33,212 nucleotides of DNA from an uncultured Lachnospiraceae bacterium (GCA_944380025.1 CALWGL010000005.1:1-33212), one strand, 5' to 3'; positions 17,307-25,128 are shown, counted from the first letter of the stretch. The notes: generated by a model not told the origin, from the sequence alone. Program-made: numbers and translations.

Positions 17307-18320
17307 TCAGCGTGTGATCGTGCCGTTTACGTCCCAGAGATCCTCCCAGCCCTTTGCTCCCGGCCAGAGGAATACCTGTCCCTTTACCAGCCTGCAGTTT
17401 TTATCCGCAAGACGGATGGTCTCCATCTCCTCATCGGTCAGGGGATCCTCCGTGGCGCACTTCAGGTTGCTGATGTACTGGGGCTCCTTCACGGAAAACG
17501 GGATCGGAACCTGTCCTCTCTGCACCGCCCATTTCAGGCAGATCAGCGCCGGATGCACATGGTGGCGCTCCGCGATCTCAACGATCTCCGGCATCTGGGT
17601 ATCCGCCACATCCTCCGCCGTCCGGTCGCGTTCCGGCCGGGAAGGGGAACCGATGGGACAATAGCCCACCGGAAGGATATCGTGCGCCTTTGCGTAATCA
17701 AACAGCTCCGGCTGCTGGAAGCCGGGATGCAGCTCCATCTCCAGAGCCGCGGGCTTGATGCGGCACAGAGGCAGGACCGCCTCCAGCTTGGGGATCGTCA
17801 TGTTGGACATGCCGATGTATCTTACTTTTCCCTCGTCCACCAGCTGCTCGCACTGTCTCCAGGTCGCCATGAATTCATCCAGGTCAAAGGGTCTGGAATC
17901 GGGATTGCGGGAGTCGCCGTCGCAGCCCGGCGCATGATAGTTGGGGAAGGGCCAGTGCACGAAATACAGGTCGATATAGGACAGCTTCAGATCCTTCAGG
18001 CTCTTTTCGCAGGAAGCGATCACCTGTCCCTCTCCGTGCATGTCGTTCCACACCTTGGAGGTGATGAACAGCTCCTCCCGCTTCACGATCCCTTCCTGCA
18101 GCACGCGCTCCAAGGCTCCTCCGATCCTGTCCTCATTCATATATACGGAAGCGCAGTCGATCAGACGGTATCCCGCCCGGATGCCGCCGTAAACAGCCTC
18201 TGCGATCTGTTCCGGCCCGTATTTGTCGCTTCCGAAGGTCCCCATTCCGACGGCAGGCACTGTGGTCCCGTCATACAGCGCCCTGCGGGGGATTTTGTTC
18301 TGCTCTATGATTTCTGACAT
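17307..18320 (-). CDS. Aldo/keto reductase
   Basis: A 337-residue NAD(P)H-dependent (alpha/beta)8 oxidoreductase. The catalytic tetrad is complete: Asp55 and Tyr60 in LIDCASVY, Lys89 in ITSKVW and His122 in YFVHWPFP. The family signature LKDLKLSYIDLYFVHWP is present. Cofactor-binding residues lie toward the C terminus (PIPFSVKEPQYISNL). In the fucose operon it may oxidise or reduce L-fucose or a derivative; fucose dehydrogenase activity is known among aldo/keto reductases, but the assignment here is inference. The ATG follows AAGGAG, preceded by two tandem hairpins. Confidence 0.9.
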   Translation of the reverse strand: MSEIIEQNKIPRRALYDGTTVPAVGMGTFGSDKYGPEQIAEAVYGGIRAGYRLIDCASVYMNEDRIGGALERVLQEGIVKREELFITSKVWNDMHGEGQVIASCEKSLKDLKLSYIDLYFVHWPFPNYHAPGCDGDSRNPDSRPFDLDEFMATWRQCEQLVDEGKVRYIGMSNMTIPKLEAVLPLCRIKPAALEMELHPGFQQPELFDYAKAHDILPVGYCPIGSPSRPERDRTAEDVADTQMPEIVEIAERHHVHPALICLKWAVQRGQVPIPFSVKEPQYISNLKCATEDPLTDEEMETIRLADKNCRLVKGQVFLWPGAKGWEDLWDVNGTITR

Positions 18321-18337
18321 TTCAGTTCTCCTTGTAT

Positions 18338-18410
18338 CATAAGTCTCTGCCGCACGGCAGTCTCCGGCCTTTGTGCCATAAGTCTCCGCCGCGCGGCAGT
18401 CTCCGGCTTT
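18338..18410 (-). repeat. Two tandem 39-bp hairpin units before the aldo/keto reductase gene
   Basis: Units start at 18338 and 18377 and share CATAAGTCTC on the plus strand and a core hairpin. The first is the perfect CTGCCG-CA-CGGCAG (18347-18360), the second the slightly different CCGCCG-CG-CGGCAG (18386-18399). They occupy nearly all of the 90-bp gap between the alcohol dehydrogenase and the reductase, ending just before AAGGAG. Confidence 0.85.
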
Positions 18411-19463
18411 TCAGTCAAATACCACCGCAACCTTGCCGCAGTTTCCGCCGGCCATCAGGGAATAAGCCTCTCCTGCCTTCTCCAGCGGGAACTCGTGAGT
18501 GATCAGATCCTCCGGATGGATGCCCCAGCGCACCAGTCTCTCCACCAGCTCCTCCATTCTCCACAGAGAGGTTACCCAGGAGCCGTAGATGGTCTTCTGG
18601 CCATGGATGATATCCGGGCTGGGATTGAAGGTGCAGGTGCCGCCCTCTCCCACAAACGCGATCTTGCCCCACTCCCTGGTCGCGCGGATGGCAAGCTGAC
18701 GTCCCGGATCGCTGGCGCTGGCGTCGATGGCGCGCTCCACGCCGTGACCGTTCGTCACCTTCATGATGCCGTCCATCGCCTCATCGGGCGTGAACACATA
18801 GTCCACCAGGCCCAGCTTCTTTGCCAGCTCCACGCGGTATTCGTTCATCTCCACGCCGATCAGCATGTTGGCCCCCATGGCCTTTGCCAGCATCAGAGCC
18901 GCCAGTCCTACCGGGCCAAGGCCGGTCACCAGCACCGCGTCGTTTCCGCAGATGCCGATCTTCTCGATGGCTTCATAAACCGTTCCGAAGCCGCAGGCCA
19001 CCTGCGCGCCGTCCTTGTAGGTCAGCTCGTCGGGAAGGGCGATCAGATCCTTCTCATCCGCAAGGATGTAAGGAGCCATTCCGCCGTTTCTCTGCCAGCC
19101 GTATGCCTGACGGAAGCGGCTCTTGCAGGAAATGTAGTAGCCTCTGCGGCAGTCGTTGCACACGCCGCAGCCGGAAATATGATAAACGATGACTCTGTCG
19201 CCCTTTTTGAAGCGTCTGAGACCCTCGCCCTCCTCTACGATCACGCCGCAGGGCTCATGGCCGGCAACCATTCCGGGGATGTAGCCTTCCGGCCCCTTTC
19301 CCACATGCGCTCTGTAGATGCAGCGGATATCGCTTCCGCAGATCGTCGTCGCCTTCGTCTGGATCAGCACCTGTCCATGGCCCGGCTTCGGGATCTCAAA
19401 CTCCTTCATCTCCACCGTGCTGTTGCCGGGAAGCGTCGCCCCCCGCATTCTCATTTTTTCCAT
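18411..19463 (-). CDS. Zinc-dependent alcohol dehydrogenase (MDR family)
   Basis: A 350-residue medium-chain dehydrogenase of the threonine/sorbitol dehydrogenase type. Catalytic zinc ligands are Cys42 (TTICGSD) and His69-Glu70 (GHEP). Structural zinc is held by Cys99, 102, 105 and 113 (CGVCNDCRRGYYISC). The Rossmann motif GLGPVGLAALML is followed by an acidic GVEMNEYR. It is the first gene of the fucose operon and may act with the aldo/keto reductase on fucose, fuconate or a related polyol. No fuconate dehydratase or fucose kinase is in the window, so the pathway cannot be fixed. Start ATG 19463 follows GGGGAAGAAG; longer in-frame readings are repeat sequence. Confidence 0.9.
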   Translation of the reverse strand: MEKMRMRGATLPGNSTVEMKEFEIPKPGHGQVLIQTKATTICGSDIRCIYRAHVGKGPEGYIPGMVAGHEPCGVIVEEGEGLRRFKKGDRVIVYHISGCGVCNDCRRGYYISCKSRFRQAYGWQRNGGMAPYILADEKDLIALPDELTYKDGAQVACGFGTVYEAIEKIGICGNDAVLVTGLGPVGLAALMLAKAMGANMLIGVEMNEYRVELAKKLGLVDYVFTPDEAMDGIMKVTNGHGVERAIDASASDPGRQLAIRATREWGKIAFVGEGGTCTFNPSPDIIHGQKTIYGSWVTSLWRMEELVERLVRWGIHPEDLITHEFPLEKAGEAYSLMAGGNCGKVAVVFD

Positions 19464-19480
19464 TTCTTCTTCCCCTTTCT

Positions 19481-19677
19481 GCCGCCGCTTCGGCGGCACT
19501 GAATCTGTGAGGGATTGGGCATATGCCCGATTCCCGGGAGAAAACCGCAGGTTTTCTCCGCCTCTCTTTTCCGCCGCCGGACGGCGGCATTCCATTCATG
19601 AGAAATTGGGCGTGAGCCCAATTTCCAGGAGAAAACCGCAGGTTTTCTCCGCCCCTTGTCCGCCGCGTTCCCGCGGC
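19481..19677 (-). repeat. Tandem hairpin modules, period about 91 bp, in the fucose operon leader
   Basis: Three hairpin types recur. A: GCCGCCG-CTT-CGGCGGC (19481-19497), repeated at 19573-19588 and as GCCGCG/CGCGGC at 19662-19677. B: TTGGGC/GCCCGA (19514-19531) and the 10-bp perfect GAAATTGGGC/GCCCAATTTC (19602-19625). C: GGAGAAAACC-GCA-GGTTTTCTCC (19537-19559 and 19628-19650, identical). In transcript order the modules run A-C-B-A-C-B-A, and the last A hairpin is followed directly by the SD of the dehydrogenase gene. Confidence 0.9.
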
Positions 19678-19690
19678 CTTTTGTATTTTC

Positions 19691-19719
19691 ATTATAAATT
19701 TTCTCCTTTGAAATGATAA
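19691..19719 (-). promoter_or_regulatory. Promoter of the fucose operon
   Basis: On the minus strand TTATCA (complement of 19714-19719) and a perfect TATAAT (complement of 19691-19696) are 17 bp apart. Transcription would start near 19685, so the hairpin modules lie entirely in a leader of about 220 nt. Confidence 0.6.
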
Positions 19720-19942
19720 GAGAAACTTTTGACAACTTGTCCCGTTTCATGTCGCATCGGCGCAGGTTTTAATTCGCGGCCGGACACCCTTCACCTGCCG
19801 CCCCCAATCAGCCTGCCGCCCCACCAGCCGCCGCCCTCTTCTGCACGTCGATTGCGTGTTTTTCCCCGCCCGGGTCCCCTCACGCTTCCTGTGGTTCAAT
19901 ATTTTTCCAGGTTACGGCCAAAAACCCCAAAATTCCATATTC

Positions 19943-20058
19943 TACCGTACAAAAATGGTCTCCTCTACGGTACGGTAAATATTCCGAAAAGCCTATTTTT
20001 TTCCGTATCGGCTTTTTTGTACGGTTACCATATACTGACTGCCATTTTGTAACCGTAC
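19943..20058. promoter_or_regulatory. Cluster of ACCGTAC inverted repeats, candidate operators
   Basis: TACCGTAC (19943-19950) pairs with GTACGGTA (19970-19977). GTACGGTTAC (20019-20028) pairs with GTAACCGTAC (20049-20058). Both are perfect. Further single TTACGG or TACCGT motifs occur near 19912 and 20086. A smaller AAAAGCC/GGCTTTT inverted repeat lies between the two pairs at 19987-20016. The cluster sits between the divergent fucose operon and AraC gene. Confidence 0.55.
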
Positions 20059-20166
20059 CAAGAAGAATCACATTGCCCATTTTTTACCGTCCGTCAAAGA
20101 ATCGGCCTGCAGGAGAAATCGGTCCGCAGGAAAAATCGACCTGTAAGGCGTCCCGCCAGCGCTCCC

Positions 20167-20247
20167 TGCAGGCGATCAGTGGCAGGCGATCAGCGGCAGG
20201 CAGTCAGCGGCAGATGTTCAGCAGGAGGCGATCAGCGGCAGGCGGCC
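20167..20247. repeat. Five to six tandem copies of a 14-bp repeat
   Basis: Degenerate copies of GGCAGGCGATCAGC start at 20167, 20181, 20195, 20209, 20223 and (partial) 20237. The array ends immediately at the AraC promoter. Together with the hairpin leader (19464-19690) and the ACCGTAC cluster it accounts for most of the 871-bp gap between the two genes. In the rest (19735-19940 and 20060-20166) I see no gene. Confidence 0.85.
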
Positions 20248-20276
20248 TTGACTTTTTCCGCCCCCTGTCCTACAGT
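20248..20276 (+). promoter_or_regulatory. Promoter of the AraC regulator gene
   Basis: TTGACT (20248-20253) and TACAGT (20271-20276) are 17 bp apart, about 58 bp before the ATG at 20335. Confidence 0.65.
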
Positions 20277-20334
20277 AGGGGAAGCAGAAGGCGCAGAAGG
20301 ACGCGCCGCACCTTTCAGGAGGAAGAAGGCCGGC

Positions 20335-21234
20335 ATGTGGACGGATTACAAGGATGCAGATATTCATTTTTCCATCGCGGATACCCGATTTCATACGCTG
20401 AATCTCGTTTATGAGCGCTTCCAGCGCTCCATTCCCAGCCATTCCCACGGAAACGGCAGCTATGAGATTCATTTTATTGCCGAGGGGCGGGGACGCGCCA
20501 TCATCAACGGAATTTCCCATGAAGTAACGCCAGGCACCCTTTATGTGACCGGCCCGCATGTGGAGCATGCCCAGAGCCCGTTTCTGGAGGACCCCATGTG
20601 CGAATACTGCATTTACCTGAAAACAGAAAAAAGGCGGAAAAGCGCCGCGTCCTTCCCCGAGGGGGAAAAGGAGCTGCTTGCCGCCTTTGAACATACGCCA
20701 TTCTGGTTCGGAGCCGATACCCAGAACGCCGGAAGCCTGATCATGGAGATCTTCGGAGAACTGCAGGAGCGCAGGACAGGCTGCATTTTTCAGGTGGAGG
20801 CGCTGCTGCGCCAGCTTCTGGTAAAACTGGTGCGCAACTATGAAAAAAGCGGCCGTCCCAGGGCGCAGGATCTTTCTGCCGCCGCGGACAAGACCGCCGT
20901 TATCATTGAGGAATATTTTCTCTATCAGTACCGGAATCTGTCTCTGGAAGAGCTGGCCGGGAAGCTGGGGCTCGGCGCCCGCCAGACCGAGCGTCTCCTG
21001 AAGCGCCAGTACGGAAAGACCTTTCTCCAGAAAAAAGCGGAGGCCCGCATGTCCGCCGCGGCGATCCTGCTGTCGGACCCTTCCCGCAGCATCACCTCCG
21101 TGGCGGAGGATCTGGGCTACTCCTCCATCGAGCATTTTTCCTCGGCCTTCCGGAGCTATTATCACATCAGCCCCAGGCAGTACCGAAAGGAAGGCGTCTA
21201 CCACAGCTTTCCGGAAAGAAGCGAAAGCGGCTGA
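20335..21234 (+). CDS. AraC family transcriptional regulator
   Basis: A 299-residue regulator with an N-terminal cupin-type sensor domain (about 20-110, with SHSHGNGSYEIHFI and GTLYVTGPHVEHAQ) and a C-terminal double helix-turn-helix (about 195-290). The latter includes LSLEELAGKLGLGARQTERLLKR... and SITSVAEDLGYSSIEHFSSAFR, followed by ISPRQYR. The cupin His residues resemble sugar-sensing members. It is divergent from the fucose operon and probably controls it and perhaps the GH20 gene. AGGAGG lies 12 nt and AAGAAGG 5 nt before the ATG. Its last 37 bp overlap the convergent hexosaminidase gene. Confidence 0.92.
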   Translation: MWTDYKDADIHFSIADTRFHTLNLVYERFQRSIPSHSHGNGSYEIHFIAEGRGRAIINGISHEVTPGTLYVTGPHVEHAQSPFLEDPMCEYCIYLKTEKRRKSAASFPEGEKELLAAFEHTPFWFGADTQNAGSLIMEIFGELQERRTGCIFQVEALLRQLLVKLVRNYEKSGRPRAQDLSAAADKTAVIIEEYFLYQYRNLSLEELAGKLGLGARQTERLLKRQYGKTFLQKKAEARMSAAAILLSDPSRSITSVAEDLGYSSIEHFSSAFRSYYHISPRQYRKEGVYHSFPERSESG

Positions 21235-23861
21235 AGGAACCGGTCGCAGATCCCTTCCTCCGTGATTCCCGCATCCAGGCTCCCTATGGTATCGTTCCAC
21301 AGGCAGTAAATGGCTCCCGCCGTGCGGGACGACCACGCGGGCAGAAGCTTGGTCCGGCCTCCCAGGGGATATTCATTTGCCTCCCAGTCCGCAAGGGCCT
21401 CCAGATCCAGATAGTCGTAACCGCCCCCGGGAATGAGATACAGGCTGCTGTTGAGAGAATTGATCACGGTATACCCTGCCTGCCAGGTTTTCAGGGGATC
21501 CGACCAGTCGGCGCTCCAGATCTGAATCTGGATCTGCTCCGGCGAAACCGCCGCTTCCTCCCCTTCCTCCCACAGGCGGTACGCATTCTGTCCGGTACGC
21601 CCCTCCTTCCGGTTTGCTTCTTCGATCAGGCGCAGACTTCCCCACATCCGGACCGGGCGGCCGCTTTCCGCGGCCAGACTGACCATCTTCCGCATATAGT
21701 CCCGGTAATCCTGCACATCCCCATAATATTCATCCATACCGATATGCACGGTTCCCCCTTCCGCGAAAACCGGATCCTCTCCCTCCAGATATTCCTTCCA
21801 GAGTGTCTCCGTCAGAGAGAGCGTTTCCTTCCGGGAAAGATCCAGCTGGTCCACATTTTCCGGTTCATCCGCCAGAGCCGCCTCCGGAAACACCTTTGTG
21901 ATCGCAAGGCTGTGCGCCGGCGTGTCGATTTCCGGAACCACCTCGACGCCGAATCCGGCCGCCCATTCCACGAATTCCTTCCACTCCTCCTTGGTAAACG
22001 CGCCGTCCTGCGAGGTGATCCCCTCTCCTTTCTCATTTTGCAGGGAGGATTCCAGCCGGAAACCGGAATAGGCGGTAAAAGCATTTTCCAAGCTGTCGTT
22101 TTTCCCGCTGGTGGAAAGGATCTCATTATCGTTCAGGTGTATGCCGAGGGTGTTCATTTTGTGGGCGGACAGCTCCAGGACCATTTTCCGCAGGGTTTCC
22201 ATGGATACCATCCGCCTCCCGATATCGATGGAGAAGCCCCTCACGCTGTAGCGGGGATAGTCCCGGATCACGCCGCAGGGGATCCCGCCCGCGACGTGAC
22301 CCTGCCCGGCATTCTCCTGCCCCACAGCCATCTCCTCCTGCCTGGCATTCTCCTGCCCCGGATCCTTCTCCTTCCCCGGATCCTCCGTTTCCGCCCCCAT
22401 TTCCTCCAGAAGCCTGCAGAGGGTGTTCACGCCCCAGATCAGTCCCTGCCTTTCTTCAGCCAGAAGGACGATACCGTCCCTTTCGATCTCACACAGATAG
22501 CCTTCCTTCCCGAGGCCCAGCTCCCCGGAAGCCGTCCCAAGCCGGATATCCCCGGCGCTTTCGCCCGCGGATCCGGCTTCCGCCTCATCTGTCCGAACGC
22601 CTGCGGATCCGGCTTCCGCCGCGTCTGTCCGAACGTCTGTGGGCCCGGCTTCCGCCGCGTCTGTCCAAACGACCTCGGCCCTGTTCCCAAGCGCCTCCTG
22701 CAGGCGGGCGACCGCCTGAGAGGCCTCTTCCTTCCACCTGGCGTCCGCAAGGATCCGGATCTCTTCTCCGGGAAGGAAGCTGCCGCTTCCGGCACGCCAT
22801 TCCGCCGCCCCGCTGACCGCCTGCGGCCGCGTACTGTCCGCAGAGACCTGGCAATCTGTCGGGCGCAGGCTGTCCGCGGCTTCTTTTTCCGCGGGCTGTC
22901 CGCTTTCCGAAGCGGACGCCGTCTTCCTGCCCGCGAAAACGCCGTCCTCCTCCCAGACTGCCGGAACCGTGACCGGATAGCCGGGAGTCGTCTCCGTTTT
23001 CCCGTCTCTGGAAAGAAGGAAGCCCACCTCCACCTCTTTTTCCTCTACCGTGGGATATACCGTGCCGTCCCTGCCGATCACTTCCTCATAATCCGCTCCC
23101 GCGAGCTCGATCTGAACGCCCTCCGGCACTTCGGAAAGCACAAGCCTCCGGCTTCCGTCCGCCTCCGTTTCCACCCGGATATCCTGAAGCGACCAGGAAA
23201 GCGGGACCTCCTCATACAGTTCCGCTTCCAGAAGGGATACATTCTGATAATACAGATACTGATTCTCTTCGCTCTCAGACACCGCAGTCGTACGGATGCG
23301 GAAATACCTTCCCGCCGCAGGGCTGTCAAGCACCAGGCACTGCTCGTTTGCTTCCGGTGCCTCCTCCGCCCGGGCCGCCGTCACCCAGTCTGTCCCGTTC
23401 CGGGAGCTTTCCAGCACAAAGCCCTCCACGTTCAGCCTCTCCCAGCACAGCCGGACAAAGGAGATCCTTCTTTCCTCCGGAAATTCAAACATCAGCCAGT
23501 GAGACGGCTGCCCCGGTTCATTGGCGGAAGACCACCGGCTGTCCGGGCCGCTTCGGTTCCCGTCCGCCGCTTTTTCAGGAGAAAACGCTTCTGTCTCCGT
23601 GCTGTCCGCCGTCACGCGCACGCCCTCCGACAGTGCCAGGTTCACCATCTCTTTTCCGGAAGCGCTTCCTGCCGGAAAGCTTTCCGCCTCCTGCATATCC
23701 GCGCTCCCGTCTTCTTTCCGGCCGTCCCCGGAAAGGAAAATGGCCATAGCCGCGCACAGAAGCAGGACGGCCGCAGCCGCGGCCGCCCCCTTTTTCCAGA
23801 GCTTTCTGTTCCAGAGCTTTCTTCCCCGAACCTGATTTCCCTTCCGTTCCTTTTTCTTCAA
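21198..23861 (-). CDS. Membrane-anchored GH20 beta-N-acetylhexosaminidase with F5/8C domain
   Basis: An 887-residue extracellular glycosidase. Residues 25-44 form a membrane segment after a Lys/Arg-rich start (no lipobox, so anchor or signal peptide). A discoidin-like F5/8 type C sugar-binding domain follows at about 70-215, then a linker, a GH20b-type domain and the GH20 barrel from about 555. The catalytic pair Asp710-Glu711 is in HIGMDEYY. Two low-complexity insertions interrupt the GH20b region, one of three 12-residue repeats and one rich in Gly, Gln and Glu. The start is TTG at 23861, overlapping the cobO stop (TTGA), with AAAGGG upstream. It would release terminal GlcNAc, GalNAc or a disaccharide from mucin-type glycans; specificity is unknown. 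Confidence 0.88.
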   Translation of the reverse strand: MKKKERKGNQVRGRKLWNRKLWKKGAAAAAAVLLLCAAMAIFLSGDGRKEDGSADMQEAESFPAGSASGKEMVNLALSEGVRVTADSTETEAFSPEKAADGNRSGPDSRWSSANEPGQPSHWLMFEFPEERRISFVRLCWERLNVEGFVLESSRNGTDWVTAARAEEAPEANEQCLVLDSPAAGRYFRIRTTAVSESEENQYLYYQNVSLLEAELYEEVPLSWSLQDIRVETEADGSRRLVLSEVPEGVQIELAGADYEEVIGRDGTVYPTVEEKEVEVGFLLSRDGKTETTPGYPVTVPAVWEEDGVFAGRKTASASESGQPAEKEAADSLRPTDCQVSADSTRPQAVSGAAEWRAGSGSFLPGEEIRILADARWKEEASQAVARLQEALGNRAEVVWTDAAEAGPTDVRTDAAEAGSAGVRTDEAEAGSAGESAGDIRLGTASGELGLGKEGYLCEIERDGIVLLAEERQGLIWGVNTLCRLLEEMGAETEDPGKEKDPGQENARQEEMAVGQENAGQGHVAGGIPCGVIRDYPRYSVRGFSIDIGRRMVSMETLRKMVLELSAHKMNTLGIHLNDNEILSTSGKNDSLENAFTAYSGFRLESSLQNEKGEGITSQDGAFTKEEWKEFVEWAAGFGVEVVPEIDTPAHSLAITKVFPEAALADEPENVDQLDLSRKETLSLTETLWKEYLEGEDPVFAEGGTVHIGMDEYYGDVQDYRDYMRKMVSLAAESGRPVRMWGSLRLIEEANRKEGRTGQNAYRLWEEGEEAAVSPEQIQIQIWSADWSDPLKTWQAGYTVINSLNSSLYLIPGGGYDYLDLEALADWEANEYPLGGRTKLLPAWSSRTAGAIYCLWNDTIGSLDAGITEEGICDRFLQPLSLLSGKLW
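22570..22677. repeat. Three in-frame 36-bp repeats within the GH20 gene
   Basis: Copies begin at 22570, 22606 and 22642, each encoding a variant of the 12-residue unit VRTDAAEAGSAG on the minus strand. Because 36 is a multiple of 3, copy-number change would keep the reading frame and only alter linker length. Confidence 0.85.
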
Positions 23862-24394
23862 TATTCGATCCCTTTCCTTGCGCCGATCCCCCGGTCAAAA
23901 GGATGCTTCACACATTCCATCCGGGTCACATAATCCGCGCACGCTGTCAGCCACTCCTGCGGGTCCCGTCCGGTGCATACAATCTCCGGAAAATGCCGCT
24001 TATCGTCCGTCCGGCTTAACAGCCGCCGCAGAAGATCTTCCTCCAGCAGCTTCCAGTTCACCGGATAGGTCACCTCATCCAGAACGATCACATCCGCCTT
24101 TCCCGCCTCCGCCCGCTCCAGCGCCTGCTTCAGCAGCCCGTTATGGATCCGGGTCAGCTCCTTTTTTTCTTCCTCTGACATCTGAAAATAAAAGCCGAAG
24201 TCCTTTTCGCTCCTCAAGATCTCCACTTCCGCCAGCCGGTCCAGCGCATGCAGCTCTCCCGTATCCCGTCCCTTCATGAACTGGATAAAGAGCACCCGCT
24301 TTCCCGCGCCCGCAGCGCGCACCGCAAGGCCGACCGCAGCCGTGGTCTTTCCTTTGCCGTCTCCCGTATATAAATGTATCAGTCCTTTTTCCAT
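23858..24394 (-). CDS. cobO: Corrinoid (cob(I)alamin) adenosyltransferase, CobO/BtuR type
   Basis: A 178-residue enzyme that transfers the adenosyl group of ATP to cob(I)alamin to make the coenzyme form of B12. It has the P-loop GDGKGKTTA (11-19), FIQFMKGRDTGE, VIVLDEVTYPVNW and the C-terminal VTRMECVKHPFDRGIGARKGIEY typical of the family. The ATG at 24394 has GGAGG 5 nt upstream; an ATG at 24406 is less well placed. It follows a methionine-synthase-activation-type gene by 71 bp and overlaps the hexosaminidase start. Relatives work with cobalamin-dependent enzymes, and none other than the preceding gene product is in the window. Confidence 0.94.
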   Translation of the reverse strand: MEKGLIHLYTGDGKGKTTAAVGLAVRAAGAGKRVLFIQFMKGRDTGELHALDRLAEVEILRSEKDFGFYFQMSEEEKKELTRIHNGLLKQALERAEAGKADVIVLDEVTYPVNWKLLEEDLLRRLLSRTDDKRHFPEIVCTGRDPQEWLTACADYVTRMECVKHPFDRGIGARKGIEY

Positions 24395-24443
24395 TTCTGC
24401 CTCCATGCCGAAGCGTTTCCGCGCCGATGGACCGGCGCAGAAA

Positions 24444-24473
24444 TACGGTCTTATTCTGTACGGTCTTATTCTC
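24444..24473. repeat. 15-bp tandem duplication at a stop codon
   Basis: TACGGTCTTATTCT(G/C) occurs twice in direct succession (24444-24458 and 24459-24473). The upstream-transcript copy supplies the TAA stop of the activation-domain gene. Confidence 0.8.
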
Positions 24474-25128
24474 TGCGATCTGTTTTCTCCCGGCTGCAGG
24501 ACTGCGCCCCGCAGCTTCCTCTCCTGGAACAGTCCCCGCAGAATCCGGCGCAGACCGTTTCCGGGCTTTCGGACAGCCGGATCACGCAGGCCACGCTCTG
24601 CCTCGGAAGCAGCACACCGCCGGGAAGCAGACGCGAAGGGGGCTCCTCCCCATTTTCTCTCAGGCGGGAAAAGATCATCTCCATGGAAGAAAGCGGAAGC
24701 TGCTCTCCCGGAAACAGGTAACGCTGCGCATACAGGCCAAAGCGTTCCGCCAGAAGCCCGTTCAGCTGCCTGCATCCCTCACGGAGCAGCTCTCTGCACA
24801 GGCAGTCCGTCAGATAAGCCTCCGTCAGAAGCCCCTTCCCGCAGTACAGCTCCTGAAGCCTGTCCACCCGCTCCCCCAGCGACAGGGCCGCATACGCCTC
24901 CCGCCTTCTTTTATCCGGCACACAGGCCGCCCGGCAGTCCGCCGCCTCCTGCAGCCTTTCCCAGAGCCTTCTGACAAATTCGTCCTGTTTTTCCCGAAGT
25001 CCCTCCGTCTCCGCCGGATCTCTCCCGTCAGCAGCGTCCCAAAAATGATATTTTAACGCCGCCGCAGACAGCTCCTCCCGGCTCAGCTTCGGATCCAATC
25101 GACATTCCATCCCGCTATCCGCCTTCAT
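24466..25128 (-). CDS. Methionine-synthase activation-domain-like protein with Cys cluster
   Basis: A 220-residue protein resembling the stand-alone Met_synt_B12 activation-domain proteins of Clostridia. Visible features are a helical N-terminal half, then GLYAQRYLFPGEQLPLSSME, which matches the R.SPGY.DLP.E pattern with changes, then LLPGGVLLPRQSVACVIRL. The C terminus has a Cys-rich segment (CGFCGDCSRRGSCGAQSC has the C-x2-C-x4-5-C spacing), perhaps for a metal or iron-sulfur cluster. It may assist reactivation of cobalamin-dependent methionine synthase. Its neighbour cobO supports a B12 role. The start is uncertain: ATG 25128 has GGGGA 8 nt upstream, ATG 25110 is an alternative. Confidence 0.75.
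   Translation of the reverse strand: MKADSGMECRLDPKLSREELSAAALKYHFWDAADGRDPAETEGLREKQDEFVRRLWERLQEAADCRAACVPDKRRREAYAALSLGERVDRLQELYCGKGLLTEAYLTDCLCRELLREGCRQLNGLLAERFGLYAQRYLFPGEQLPLSSMEMIFSRLRENGEEPPSRLLPGGVLLPRQSVACVIRLSESPETVCAGFCGDCSRRGSCGAQSCSREKTDRRE

Noticed and set aside
19396-19692. Open frame of 98 codons with AAAGGAG before its ATG in the fucose operon leader
   Set aside because: Its sequence is just the translated hairpin repeats and it overlaps the dehydrogenase start in another frame. The SD-like match may be chance within the promoter.
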